Assembly (NCBI GenBank): GCA_026627065.1
Contig: JAPNUO010000003.1
Location: 1-64,000, forward strand
From: Bacillota bacterium
GTDB taxonomy: Bacteria > Bacillota > Sulfobacillia > Sulfobacillales > Sulfobacillaceae
DNA length: 64,000 nucleotides
Reading direction: 5' to 3'
A program made the position numbers and the translations under genes. The notes under the pieces are model-generated. The model was not told where the DNA came from. It was given only the letters and a program-made list of their open reading frames with translations, and did not search any database. Of this stretch, positions 1-9,290 are shown piece after piece (positions within the stretch are counted from its first letter, which is position 1; every line of letters starts with the position of its first letter).

Positions 1-691
1 GTGAAGCGCTGACCGCATCTAAGCGCGAACCCCGCCCCAAGATGAGGCATCCGAGCGACGCTGTGGCGTCGCTCCCGACCCCCGGCAGATGACCGGGTGG
101 ATAGGCGGGCCGTGGACAGCGGGTAACCGCGGCAGCGAGCTCGTCCTAATCGGTCGGCGCTCTTTCTCCTCCGAAGTTGTGGACGCCCTCGGGGCGTCGG
201 AGTCGGTGCAGGGCGGCGGGTGTGCACCCGTTCCCATGCCGCACACGGACGTGCCCCCCGCCGCCGCGCCGGCAGACTGGCGCCGCCGGGCGCTGGAAGG
301 CCGCGTCGTGCCGACTCTGTTCATCTGTTGCCAACCGCGAGCTTCGCCCGAAGCTCGCGGTTTTGCTTGTCTGCCTGCCGCACCTTTACCAGTCGCCGCA
401 ATAAAATGGAAAAGAGCTTTGAGTGGATTCCTCTTCTTAGGCCGCAGGGCAAGAGGGGGTCGAGAGGATCGCAGTCTTCGGGACGCCTGGTGCAAGGCCT
501 CCGAGGGGCCCGTTCGCGTGCCCCATATTCGGCAAGATGCGTGGCGTCGTGGCCAAAACATTCAAGTTGTTGTGCTAGAACGCTACAATCTAGAAGGCAT
601 AAAATGCCACCATCGGCTCGCGCGGGCCATTGGGGACGCGGCGCGGGCGACCTGGCGGCGATTCCTGACCGAAAACTCGGTGGCGCCAGCC
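1..691. other. Left-edge non-coding region
   Basis: About 690 bases with open frames on both strands, none of which I recognise or which has a convincing ribosome binding site and start. The frames are biased in composition (Arg, Ala, Pro, Gly rich), as expected of non-coding GC-rich DNA. The only clear structure is the hairpin at 333-362. The block lies next to a decayed transposase and may be degraded mobile-element or intergenic DNA. Confidence 0.5.
333..362 (+). terminator. Strong hairpin, likely intrinsic terminator
   Basis: A perfect 14-base inverted repeat (333-346 and 349-362) surrounds a two-base centre and is followed by a T-rich stretch starting TTTTGCTTGT. The AACC start of the left arm gives an A-containing mirror, so it could act weakly in both directions. 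No gene that it would terminate is recognisable inside the window. Confidence 0.6.
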
Positions 692-1198
692 CTAGACTTT
701 AGTCCTATGATGCGGGACGGAGGGAAGGGGGGCAGTTCCCCGCTGGGCTGAGGCAGGAAGGGTCAGCCGCCATCCCTGGGGGTGCAAAATTTCCCAGAAC
801 ACTGTGAGATCTTCCCACCGCCGGTACCCGCGCCAGAGGGTTTTCACTCCAGGGTCCCCATCGCCGCGCTGTCCCAAAAATCCGCCCAGTTGGGCGATCC
901 ACCGGTCTGCGGCGGGCAAGTCGACCGTCGCTGGGGGCGGGTCGGCGCGGCGGGTGTGGGCGGTAGTTCAGGTGGCCCAGTCGACGGGGCGTAACCGGGG
1001 GATGCCGGGTTGATCCGGCTGTTCACGGGCCAGATATGTCAACCAGAGCAGCTGCCAGGCGCCAATCTGAATAAACGGCGAGGGCCTGGTTGAGACGGTC
1101 GAAAGTTTCACATGGGAGGTCTTCCCCGTGGCAACCACTTTGGAGCATGTCGTGGGAGCGTTCGACCCGCCAGCGGTAGGGGTCGTAGTGCCTATAGG
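692..1198 (-). pseudogene. Decayed IS4-family (Tn5-type) transposase, C-terminal part
   Basis: Read on the minus strand, 1190 down to about 1075 encodes a stretch like the YREK catalytic region of IS4/Tn5 transposases, with PYRWRVERSH near its start. After a frameshift near 1075 the next frame continues with WQLLWLTYLAREQPDQP, then meets an in-frame stop at 968-970, then resumes with RWIAQLGGFLGQRGDG and GVKTLWRGYRR, the Tn5-type dimerisation domain. By alignment from memory to Tn5 (RWRIEE...K), the Arg and Glu are kept, but the Tyr position is Asp and the Lys position is Gln. The N-terminal DDE part is not recognisable. With a frameshift, a stop and lost active-site residues, the copy is dead. 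I could not identify terminal inverted repeats. Confidence 0.82.
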
Positions 1199-1525
1199 GC
1201 AGGGGAGAACGTCAAATTGCCGTGTTGCCCAAGCGCACGGGACGGGGATCGTGGGACGGCGAAGCGCTACATGAAACTCGGAGGGGCAGGCCTTTAATTT
1301 AAAATTACAAGATATAAGAGATCCGCCTTTAACGCTCAGCGACAATGCCGCCGCTGGCAACCCCAGGCCGCACGGCCTCAAAAACGGTCGCGCAATCAGC
1401 GGAATGCCTATCGAAAAGTGCCCCGCTCACTTTGTCAGGACAGGTGGGTAAGACTCCATTTTTAGGATACAATTCGTTAATGAAGTAAGGTTGCGGTCGG
1501 TGACGGGAAGACAGGGGGCGTCAGA
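1199..1525. other. Intergenic region upstream of ispH
   Basis: The leftmost part probably belongs to further decayed transposase DNA. A short AT-rich patch lies at about 1297-1320. Near the gene, a TACAAT hexamer at 1468-1473 could be a -10 element for ispH, but I see no matching -35 at the usual distance, so no promoter is called. Confidence 0.4.
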
Positions 1526-2443
1526 ATGGATGTTGTCAAAATTACGCCGCGAGGCTACTGCTACGGTGTTGTCGATGCGTTGACCATGGCAAAGCGGTTG
1601 GCCCAGGATCCGTCGGTGCCCCGACCTATTTACGTGCTGGGGCAAATTGTGCATAATCGCCATGCCGTGGATGAGTTGTCGCGGCTCGGAATTATCACTT
1701 TGGACGGGAAAAGTCGAGTAGAGCTCTTGGACGAAGTGCCGCCGGGCGCCAGTGTGGTGTTCACGGCACATGGGGTGTCTCCAGCGGTGCGGGAGAAAGC
1801 CCAAGCGCGCGGATTGACTGTGTACGACGCCACGTGTCCGGATGTAACCAAAACCCACCAGCTCATTCGTCAAAAGGTCGCGCAGGGATACCAAATTCTT
1901 TATGTCGGGACGCCCGGACATCCCGAACCGGAGGGAGCCATGGGGGAAGCGCCAGCGGAACGTGTAGTGCTGGTCAGCCAGATTGAAGACGTTGCGAGCC
2001 TTCGGGTTGACGTGGAAGCACCCCTCGCGGTGGTCACGCAAACAACATTGAGTCAATGGGACACCGCCGCAATTCTTAAGGCGATTCAGCAGCGGTTTCC
2101 GCAAGCGGAAATCTATAATGAAATTTGTCTGGCCACCCAGCAACGCCAGGAAGCGGCCGTCGCTGCGGCTGAAGACGTCGATTTGGTCATCGTGGTGGGT
2201 GACCGCCGCAGCAACAACTCGAACCGTTTGGTGGAAGTGGTGCAGACGGTGGCGGGCAAACCCGCTATGCGCGTTGAAGATGTCAACGATTTGAACCCAG
2301 AATGGTTTCGCGGTGTACGCCGGGTAGGCGTAACGGCTGGCTCGTCCACCCCGAGTCCGATTACGCGGGCTGTCATTCGGTGGCTGGAGGCTTTTGACCC
2401 TGAGACATTGGGGCCCGAGGGTAGCGTGGCTGCGAAGGTGTGA
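1526..2443 (+). CDS. ispH: 4-hydroxy-3-methylbut-2-enyl diphosphate reductase
   Basis: IspH catalyses the last step of the MEP isoprenoid pathway, reducing HMBPP to IPP and DMAPP with a 4Fe-4S cluster. At 305 residues it is close to the usual length (about 310). The three cluster cysteines are visible: Cys12 (GYCYGV), Cys104 (ATCPDVTK) and Cys201 (ICLATQQRQ). Substrate-pocket residues also match: His43 (VHNRH), His82 (TAHG), His132 and Glu134 (GHPEPEG), and SNNSN around 229-233. The ATG follows a G-rich stretch (GGGGGCG). The gene stands alone, about 310 bases ahead of ftsE. It supplies the C5 units used by the polyprenyl diphosphate synthase at 29833. Confidence 0.96.
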   Translation: MDVVKITPRGYCYGVVDALTMAKRLAQDPSVPRPIYVLGQIVHNRHAVDELSRLGIITLDGKSRVELLDEVPPGASVVFTAHGVSPAVREKAQARGLTVYDATCPDVTKTHQLIRQKVAQGYQILYVGTPGHPEPEGAMGEAPAERVVLVSQIEDVASLRVDVEAPLAVVTQTTLSQWDTAAILKAIQQRFPQAEIYNEICLATQQRQEAAVAAAEDVDLVIVVGDRRSNNSNRLVEVVQTVAGKPAMRVEDVNDLNPEWFRGVRRVGVTAGSSTPSPITRAVIRWLEAFDPETLGPEGSVAAKV

Positions 2444-2755
2444 GTCGCGAGAAATTGAGCGCATGCGACGAGAGAGCGGGCTGGTGAATTGCCGCGCGGT
2501 GCCCGCTTCGGGGCGCCAGGCATTGGGCGGCAACGAGTTAAAGGCGCGTCCTCCGGAGCGGAGGAGCCTGCCGAACCAGTCCACGGGTCCAGGGATTCCC
2601 CTGCGACGGAGGAAGTTCGGCGTCAAGTGTGCTCCGGTCATCCTTGGAGACAGGGCGGATGGGAAGACTTGCAGGACCTCTCATGAAGGAATTGCCGCAA
2701 AAGTTGTCGAACCTTGTTCTCATCTCAATGCGTATGCTCGAGGGGAGGTTCGAGA
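2444..2755. other. Intergenic region between ispH and ftsE
   Basis: About 310 bases without a recognisable gene; the open frames crossing it are Arg-rich and resemble nothing known to me. It contains a short complementary pair (TCCTCCGGAGCGGAGGA) and no clear terminator or promoter. The ftsE ribosome binding site (GGGGAGG) is at its right end. Confidence 0.5.
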
Positions 2756-3445
2756 ATGATACGGCTCGAGGGCGTGACCAAACGTTATCCCAACGGTCAC
2801 CAAGGACTGGTCGATGTGTCGATGACCATTCACCGTGGCGAGTTTGTGTTTCTCGTCGGTCCGTCGGGGGCGGGGAAATCGACCCTCATCCGCTTGCTGT
2901 ACGGAGAAGAGCGGCCAACAACAGGAGAAGTGGTAATTGATCAGTTTCGCCTAAACGCGTTGAATTGGCGGCAGTTGCCGCGGCTTCGGCGTCAACTCGG
3001 CATCGTGTTTCAAGATGTCAAGTTGCTGCCCACGCGGACCGTGTTTCAAAATGTCGCATTTGCCATGGAAGTGGTCGGGGCATCACGCAAAGACATTCAC
3101 AAGCGCGTGCCACAGGTGCTGGAGTTGGTTGGCTTGGCGCGGCGCCGCGACCATTATCCCGAAGAGCTATCCGGCGGAGAGCAGCAGCGACTAGGCATCG
3201 CTCGCGCGCTTGTCAATCATCCTTCCTACGTGCTTGCGGACGAACCTACAGGGAATTTAGATCCCGAAACGGCAGCCGAGATCATGAAACTTTTTCAAGA
3301 AATTAACCGCCGCGGGGCGACGGTGGTGATGGCCACTCACGCCAGAGAGCTGGTGAATCAAATGCAAAAACGCGTGGTCGTCATTGAACGGGGACGCATC
3401 GTCCGCGATGACGCGAAGGGTGTCTACGCTTATGAGTCTAAATAG
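2756..3445 (+). CDS. ftsE: Cell division ATP-binding protein FtsE
   Basis: FtsE is the cytoplasmic ATPase of the FtsEX complex, which couples ATP hydrolysis to control of peptidoglycan hydrolases at division or during elongation. From the ATG at 2756, chosen because it follows GGGGAGG and gives the usual MIRLEGVTKRYP start, the protein has 229 residues. All ABC motifs are present: Walker A GPSGAGKS (35-42), Q-loop FQD (85-87), signature LSGGEQQR (138-145) and Walker B with DEPTG (162-166). Longer in-frame starts upstream are not supported. The stop overlaps the start of ftsX by 14 bases, the usual arrangement. Confidence 0.96.
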   Translation: MIRLEGVTKRYPNGHQGLVDVSMTIHRGEFVFLVGPSGAGKSTLIRLLYGEERPTTGEVVIDQFRLNALNWRQLPRLRRQLGIVFQDVKLLPTRTVFQNVAFAMEVVGASRKDIHKRVPQVLELVGLARRRDHYPEELSGGEQQRLGIARALVNHPSYVLADEPTGNLDPETAAEIMKLFQEINRRGATVVMATHARELVNQMQKRVVVIERGRIVRDDAKGVYAYESK

Positions 3446-4319
3446 CATTGGATACTGGATCAGGGAAGCGGGTCGGAGTTTGTGGCGCAACTCCTGGATG
3501 GCGCTCGCATCCATTTCCACCGTGACCATCGCGTTATTTGTCTTGGCCGTTTTTGTAGTGGTCAGTGTGAATGTCAACCATGTTACCGGCCTTTTGGAGA
3601 ATGAGGTGGAGATTCGCGTCTTTATTAAGCCCCACGTGGATCGCCGCCGTGAATTTTTGTTAATGCGCGAGGCGGAGAACTGGCCTGGAGTGCGGAAGAT
3701 TCAGTTTTTCACCAAGCAGGAGGCCGCGGAAGCGTTAAAAGAAGAATTCCCTGATCAGCGGACCCTTTTTCAGCTGCTACAAAAGTCCAACCCCTTGTTT
3801 GACGGGTACGACGTGTACGCCCGAACGCCTACGGCGATTCCTCCATTAGCCCGACGCTTTGCCCGGGAGCCCATTGTCCATAATGTGGTCTATCAAGGAA
3901 CGGTGGTGAGGCGATTATCCCGTCTGGCAACCGTGCTGAAATGGGCGGGATGGGTGGTTGAAGCCTTGTTGGGACTGGCCACTCTCCTCATCATTATTAA
4001 CACGATTCGGTTAGCCGTCTTTGCACGCCGCCGCGAGATTCAGGTCATGCGCCTGGTAGGCGCCACCAGCTGGTTTATCCGTTGGCCGTTCATTCTTGAA
4101 GGGCTGACGATTGGTTTCATTGGCGCATTGGTGGCGGATGCAGCGGTCGGGTTGGGATATCATTGGGTGGTGCAGCAAGCCGCCATATCCTTGCCTTTTT
4201 GGCCCATGGCGGCATTTCGCGTGGTGCTCGTGCACACCACCGTCTTCACCCTGGCCGGGGGGTTAGTGGTAGGAGCGCTGGCGAGCGTCATCGCCTTGCA
4301 CCGGTTCCTTCGCGTGTGA
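3432..4319 (+). CDS. ftsX: Cell division protein FtsX
   Basis: FtsX is the membrane partner of FtsE. The 295-residue product has an N-terminal membrane helix (about 23-50), an extracellular domain that normally contacts a murein hydrolase or its activator, and three C-terminal helices typical of the FtsX permease domain. The RREIQVMRLVGAT motif before the later helices is characteristic. The ATG at 3432 overlaps ftsE; an upstream in-frame ATG at 3384 lies deep inside ftsE and is unlikely. In many Firmicutes a hydrolase (PcsB, CwlO or EnvC type) or a CtpA protease follows ftsX, but here uvrB comes next, so the partner must be elsewhere. Confidence 0.95.
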   Translation: MSLNSIGYWIREAGRSLWRNSWMALASISTVTIALFVLAVFVVVSVNVNHVTGLLENEVEIRVFIKPHVDRRREFLLMREAENWPGVRKIQFFTKQEAAEALKEEFPDQRTLFQLLQKSNPLFDGYDVYARTPTAIPPLARRFAREPIVHNVVYQGTVVRRLSRLATVLKWAGWVVEALLGLATLLIIINTIRLAVFARRREIQVMRLVGATSWFIRWPFILEGLTIGFIGALVADAAVGLGYHWVVQQAAISLPFWPMAAFRVVLVHTTVFTLAGGLVVGALASVIALHRFLRV

Positions 4320-4333
4320 GGGTGGGTGGCCTG

Positions 4334-4342
4334 TGATATAAT
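4334..4342 (+). promoter_or_regulatory. Extended -10 promoter for uvrBAC
   Basis: TGATATAAT is a perfect extended -10 element (TGn plus TATAAT) lying 15 bases after the ftsX stop. No good -35 is seen at 17 bases, which extended -10 promoters can lack. It would start transcription about 90-100 bases before uvrB. Confidence 0.55.
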
Positions 4343-4378
4343 GGAGAGCAAGTGAGAGGAGCCGTATAAACGCAGGGA

Positions 4379-4403
4379 AGCGAGGGGGGGAATCCCCCTC
4401 GCG
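4379..4403 (+). promoter_or_regulatory. GC-rich leader hairpin ahead of uvrB
   Basis: GCGAGGGGG and CCCCCTCGC form a 9-base-pair stem with a small loop between the predicted promoter and the uvrB start. It lacks a U-tract, so it is not a standard terminator. It could stabilise the message or affect translation; function is unknown. Confidence 0.4.
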
Positions 4404-4443
4404 CTGTTGCCGGACCTTAATGGCAGGAGGGAGAAGGATCCAG

Positions 4444-6447
4444 GTGGCTGCATTTGATCTCGTGAGCCCGTACGATCCTCAGGGGGACCAACCGAAGGCC
4501 ATACATTCGTTAGTGTCGGGTTTTCGACAAGGCATGAAGCGTCAAGTGTTGCTGGGCGTGACGGGGTCTGGCAAAACCTTTACGATGGCCAATGTTATTC
4601 GGGAAATAGGGCTGCCGACGCTGGTGGTGGCGCCGAACAAGACGTTGGCGGCACAGTTGGCCGGGGAGTTGAAGGCGTTTTTTCCGCATAACCGCGTCGA
4701 ATATTTCGTCAGCTATTACGATTACTATCAGCCGGAAGCCTACATAGCCCAGACTGATTTGTATATCGAGAAAGACGCCCAAATTAATGACGAAATCGAT
4801 AAGCTGCGCCATTCAGCCACCTCTGCTCTCCTTGAGCAATCCGACGTGATCGTGGTGGCCTCGGTGTCGTGCATCTATGGTTTAGGATCGCCCCAAGATT
4901 ACCGAGACTTGGTGCTGTCCTTGCGCGTGGGGCAAGAGCGGAGCCGCGACAGCATCCTGAGAAAGTTGGTAGAGATTCAGTATGATCGCAACGATGTGAA
5001 CTTTGTCCGGGGGAAGTTTCGGGTAAGAGGCGACGTGATTGAAATCTTCCCCGCCAACCGCAGCGAGCAGGCCATTCGGGTGGAACTGTTTGGCGATGAA
5101 ATTGAGCGGATTCGCGAGTTTGATGTGGTTACCGGCGAGATCTTGGGCGACCGTGAACACGTGGCGATTTACCCGGCCTCGCATTATGTCATGGGCCAGC
5201 ACCGGCGAGATCCGGCGCTGGAGAGCATAGAGCGCGAGTTGGAAGAGCGGCTCAAGGTGCTGAAGGCGCTAGGCAAAGATCTTGAAGCGCAGAGGCTGGA
5301 GCAGCGGACGCGCTACGACTTAGAGATGCTGCAAGAGGTGGGGTTCTGTTCGGGAATTGAGAATTATTCGCGACATTTCACCGGTCGGGCCCCTGGCGAG
5401 CCGCCGTATACGTTGCTCGATTATTTTCCGGCGGAATTTCTGACGATTATCGATGAGTCGCACGTGGCGGTGCCGCAAATTCGCGGCATGTACGCCGGCG
5501 ACCGTTCGCGCAAGGAAAGCCTGGTGGAGTATGGGTTTCGCCTGCCTTCGGCCTTTGACAACCGCCCGCTGACGTTCGAAGAATTTGAAGCGCGCATTGA
5601 TCGGGTGCTCTATGTGTCAGCGACGCCCGGTCCGTACGAGCTCTCCCATGCCGAACAAGTGGTGGAACAAATTGTCCGGCCAACGGGACTGGTCGATCCG
5701 GTGGTCATTGTGCGCCCAACCCAAGGCCAGATTGACGACCTCCTGGGCGAAATTCGTCAGCGCGTGGCCAAGAACCTCCGCGTCCTAGTGACCACCTTGA
5801 CGAAGCGCATGGCGGAAGATTTGACTGATTACCTGCGGGAGGCCGGCGTCAAGGTGCGCTACCTCCACTCGGATATCGACACCATGGAACGCATGGCGAT
5901 CATCCGCGACTTGCGGTTGGGAGAATTCGACGTGCTGGTGGGCATTAATCTCTTGCGCGAGGGCCTCGATTTGCCCGAAGTGGGGTTGGTAGCGATTTTG
6001 GATGCCGACAAAGAGGGATACCTGCGATCGGAAACGTCGTTGGTGCAGACCATTGGACGCGCGGCACGCAATGTGGAAGGGACAGTCATCATGTATGCCG
6101 ACGTGGTGACCGATTCCATGCGTCGCGCCATTTCAGAAACCGAACGGCGTCGGGCCATTCAAATGCGATTTAACCAAGAGCACAACATTACCCCGAAAAC
6201 CGTCAGCAAAGCGGTGCGCGACGTGATTACCGCCGTGCGCCCGGCCCCATCGGCGGAGAAACCCAAACCGATAAAGGAGCTGACCGCCAGGGAACGCGTC
6301 AAGTTGGCCAACCAAATTCGTCAAGAAATCAAAGAAGCCAGTCGCCGCTGGGAATTCGAGCGAGCGGCTGCGCTGCGCGACATGCTTTTGGAATTGGAAG
6401 CGGAACGGCCGGTGAAGAGTGTAGGAGGCTCCAAGCGACGTGGCTAG
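4444..6447 (+). CDS. uvrB: Excinuclease ABC subunit B
   Basis: UvrB is the damage-verification helicase of nucleotide excision repair. It is loaded by UvrA and then recruits UvrC. Visible are Walker [11 protein letters not shown], the beta-hairpin region with [11 protein letters not shown], the DESH box ([11 protein letters not shown]), helicase motifs [13 protein letters not shown] and QTIGRAARN, and a C-terminal UVR motif ([13 protein letters not shown]) that binds UvrC. I prefer the GTG at 4444, because GGAGG and AGAAGG lie just upstream and the product then begins [16 protein letters not shown] as in relatives. The ATG at 4420 adds eight residues and contains the ribosome binding site. 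The 668-residue length is normal. The stop overlaps uvrA by 8 bases. Confidence 0.96.
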   Translation: MAAFDLVSPYDPQGDQPKAIHSLVSGFRQGMKRQVLLGVTGSGKTFTMANVIREIGLPTLVVAPNKTLAAQLAGELKAFFPHNRVEYFVSYYDYYQPEAYIAQTDLYIEKDAQINDEIDKLRHSATSALLEQSDVIVVASVSCIYGLGSPQDYRDLVLSLRVGQERSRDSILRKLVEIQYDRNDVNFVRGKFRVRGDVIEIFPANRSEQAIRVELFGDEIERIREFDVVTGEILGDREHVAIYPASHYVMGQHRRDPALESIERELEERLKVLKALGKDLEAQRLEQRTRYDLEMLQEVGFCSGIENYSRHFTGRAPGEPPYTLLDYFPAEFLTIIDESHVAVPQIRGMYAGDRSRKESLVEYGFRLPSAFDNRPLTFEEFEARIDRVLYVSATPGPYELSHAEQVVEQIVRPTGLVDPVVIVRPTQGQIDDLLGEIRQRVAKNLRVLVTTLTKRMAEDLTDYLREAGVKVRYLHSDIDTMERMAIIRDLRLGEFDVLVGINLLREGLDLPEVGLVAILDADKEGYLRSETSLVQTIGRAARNVEGTVIMYADVVTDSMRRAISETERRRAIQMRFNQEHNITPKTVSKAVRDVITAVRPAPSAEKPKPIKELTARERVKLANQIRQEIKEASRRWEFERAAALRDMLLELEAERPVKSVGGSKRRG

Positions 6448-9286
6448 TGCCGTCATTCGGGTGGTGGGCGCCCGGCAACACAACTTAAAAAACATTACCG
6501 TGGAGATTCCGCGCGATCGCTTGGTGGTGATTACCGGCGTCTCGGGGTCGGGAAAGTCTTCGTTAGCATTTGACACCATTTACGCCGAGGGCCAGCGGCG
6601 CTATGTCGAATCGCTTTCCAGTTATGCGCGACAATTTCTCGGCCAGATGGATAAGCCGGAAGTGGATAGCATTGAAGGGCTGTCGCCGGCCATTTCCATT
6701 GACCAGAAGACCACGAGTCACAACCCCCGCAGCACCGTCGGGACGGTAACCGAGATTTACGACTACTTGCGTGTCTTGTATGCCCGTGCGGGGTTGCCTC
6801 ACTGCCCTCAGTGCGGTCAGCCCATTCAGCAACAGACAGTGCAGCAAATTGTCGACCGGGTGATGGCCGGCCCGGAACACGCGCGCCTGGAAGTGCGGGC
6901 TCCCATTGTGCGCGGGCGCAAGGGCACGCACGAAAAGGTGTTTGAGGAGATTCGGCGGCTAGGCTACATGCGGGCGCGGGTCGATGGCGCCTTGGTTGAG
7001 GTGGAGCAACCGCCTCGCCTCAACAAGAACCAAAAGCATCACATTGCGGTCGTGATCGACCGCGTCATCTTGCGACCAGAGGTGGGAGCGCGCCTAGCCG
7101 AGGCCATTGAGCGGGCCTTTGAAGTCGCCAGCGGACTGGTTGAGATCGGGCCGCCGGACGAGCCCGGGCAGCTCTTTGCGCGGGATTTGGCGTGCCCGAC
7201 GTGCGGTATTTCGTTGGAGGAACTCACCCCCCGCATGTTTTCGTTTAACGCTCCGTTCGGGGCGTGCCCCGATTGCACGGGGCTGGGATTCAAACAGGAG
7301 ATCGATCCCGAACTGATCGTCGACCCGGATCGCACGGTGAGGGAGGGGGCCCTGTTTCCCTTGTACCGGGGCACCAGTCGGTTTTACCCCGATCTTATTG
7401 AGGCGCTGGCTCAGCAAACGGGCATTCCGCTGGATGTGCCGTTTCGGTCACTGAAGGAGGAGCATCAGGATCTCTTGTTGCGCGGCTATGACAAGCCGAT
7501 ACGCTTTGATTACGAGAGTCTGTTCGGTCAGCGGCACCACGAAACGATTTTGTGGCAAGGGCTGATTCCCTTATTGGAACGGCGGTGGCGGGAGGCGACG
7601 TCGGACGCCCAAAAAGAGGAGATCGAGCAGTACATGACGGCGCGGGCCTGCCAAACGTGCGGGGGACGGCGCCTGAAGCCGGAAGTGCTGGCCGTCACCG
7701 TAGGGGGACTCTCCATAGCCGAGTTAACCGATCTCTCGATTGCGGAGGCTCGCCAATTTCTCGGGGCACTGCAATTGGAAGGTCGGCAGCAACGGATTGC
7801 GGAGCCTATTCTCAAGGAAGTCATGGAGCGCCTGGGATTTTTGGTCGATGTTGGGTTGGGTTACCTCACGCTGTCCCGCGGGGCAGGCACCCTCTCGGGT
7901 GGAGAAGCCCAAAGAATTCGGCTAGCGACGCAAATCGGTTCTTCCTTGATGGGGGTCTTGTACATTTTGGACGAGCCCTCCATTGGATTGCACCAGCGAG
8001 ACAACGACCGGCTCATCCGCACCTTGAAGCGATTACGGGATCTGGGCAATACCGTCTTGGTTGTCGAGCACGACGAAGATACCATGTTGAGTGCGGATTA
8101 TTTGATTGACATTGGGCCGGGCCCGGGCGTATACGGCGGCCAGGTAGTGGCCGTCGGTACGCCGGACGAGGTGATGCAGAATCCCGAGAGCTTGACCGGC
8201 CAATACTTGTCAGGCCGGCGGGAGATCCCCTTGCCGACGCATCCACGTACGCCGGGGGATCGCTGGCTGGTGGTGGAAGGGGCTTCAGAGCACAATCTGA
8301 AAAACATCGACGTTCGCATTCCGTTGGGCCTCCTGGTGGCTGTCACAGGCGTCTCCGGGTCGGGCAAATCGACCTTGGTCAACGAGATCATTCGGCGTCG
8401 GCTGGAGATAGATCTCAACCATGCGCGCCATCGCCGGGTGGGAGCCCATCGGGCAATGCGGGGATTGGAGCACCTTGACAAGGTTATTGCCATTGACCAG
8501 AGCCCTATTGGCCGAACGCCGCGCTCTAACCCAGCCACGTATACCGGCGCGTTTGATCTCGTGCGCGAGATCTTCGCCCAGACCACGGAGGCGCAGGTGC
8601 GCGGCTACCGTGCTGGTCGGTTCTCCTTCAACGTGCGCGGCGGGCGCTGCGAGGCCTGCCGGGGGGACGGCATCCTCCGCATTGAAATGCACTTTCTGCC
8701 TGACGTCTACGTCCCGTGTGAGGTATGCAAGGGCACGCGCTACAATCGCGACACCCTGGAAGTCACCTACCGGGGAAGGACCATTGCTGAGGTCCTGGAC
8801 ATGACAGTCGATGAAGCCCTGCAATTCTTCCAGCATCACGCGCGGCTCCGCCGGAAACTGGAAACGTTGGCCATGGTGGGCCTGGGCTATATTCGCTTGG
8901 GACAGCCGGCGACGACCTTGTCCGGCGGCGAGGCGCAGCGGGTCAAGTTGGCGACGGAATTGTCGCGCCGCTCGGAGGGGCGCACGCTGTACCTGTTGGA
9001 CGAGCCGACCACCGGTCTTCATGCGGAGGACATTCGCCATCTCATGGACGTCTTGGAAAAGTTAGTCGCGCAGGGTGACACCGTGCTGGTGATTGAGCAT
9101 AACCTGGATGTCATTAAGCGGGCAGACTGGATTATTGATTTGGGCCCAGAAGGGGGCGAGCAGGGCGGCACGGTGGTAGTGGCCGGACCCCCTGAAGCGG
9201 TGATGGCGGAGCCCCGCTCTTATACCGGGCAGTTTTTACGACGTCACATCGAGCGTCAACGCGCGCTGACATCCGCGCGGGCATGA
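6440..9286 (+). CDS. uvrA: Excinuclease ABC subunit A
   Basis: UvrA is the DNA damage sensor of nucleotide excision repair, a dimeric ABC ATPase. The 948-residue protein has two ATPase modules: Walker [10 protein letters not shown] near residue 33 and GVSGSGKST in the second half, each with an LSGGEAQR signature. It carries the family zinc modules: CPQCG in the first insertion, CPTCG with CPDC, and the CEAC/CEVC module in the second half. The start is GTG 6440 behind AGGAGGCTCC, inside the end of uvrB, so translation is probably coupled. It forms an operon with uvrB and uvrC. Confidence 0.97.
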   Translation: MASAVIRVVGARQHNLKNITVEIPRDRLVVITGVSGSGKSSLAFDTIYAEGQRRYVESLSSYARQFLGQMDKPEVDSIEGLSPAISIDQKTTSHNPRSTVGTVTEIYDYLRVLYARAGLPHCPQCGQPIQQQTVQQIVDRVMAGPEHARLEVRAPIVRGRKGTHEKVFEEIRRLGYMRARVDGALVEVEQPPRLNKNQKHHIAVVIDRVILRPEVGARLAEAIERAFEVASGLVEIGPPDEPGQLFARDLACPTCGISLEELTPRMFSFNAPFGACPDCTGLGFKQEIDPELIVDPDRTVREGALFPLYRGTSRFYPDLIEALAQQTGIPLDVPFRSLKEEHQDLLLRGYDKPIRFDYESLFGQRHHETILWQGLIPLLERRWREATSDAQKEEIEQYMTARACQTCGGRRLKPEVLAVTVGGLSIAELTDLSIAEARQFLGALQLEGRQQRIAEPILKEVMERLGFLVDVGLGYLTLSRGAGTLSGGEAQRIRLATQIGSSLMGVLYILDEPSIGLHQRDNDRLIRTLKRLRDLGNTVLVVEHDEDTMLSADYLIDIGPGPGVYGGQVVAVGTPDEVMQNPESLTGQYLSGRREIPLPTHPRTPGDRWLVVEGASEHNLKNIDVRIPLGLLVAVTGVSGSGKSTLVNEIIRRRLEIDLNHARHRRVGAHRAMRGLEHLDKVIAIDQSPIGRTPRSNPATYTGAFDLVREIFAQTTEAQVRGYRAGRFSFNVRGGRCEACRGDGILRIEMHFLPDVYVPCEVCKGTRYNRDTLEVTYRGRTIAEVLDMTVDEALQFFQHHARLRRKLETLAMVGLGYIRLGQPATTLSGGEAQRVKLATELSRRSEGRTLYLLDEPTTGLHAEDIRHLMDVLEKLVAQGDTVLVIEHNLDVIKRADWIIDLGPEGGEQGGTVVVAGPPEAVMAEPRSYTGQFLRRHIERQRALTSARA

Positions 9287-9290
9287 GGTG

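Noticed and set aside
1432..1473. TTGTCA and TACAAT as an ispH promoter
   Set aside because: The spacing is 30 bases, too long for a sigma-A promoter.
1427..2641. Long minus-strand open frame (404 codons) over ispH
   Set aside because: It lies antisense to a clear ispH with intact motifs, has no recognisable domain and no ribosome binding site; it is a product of GC-rich codon bias.
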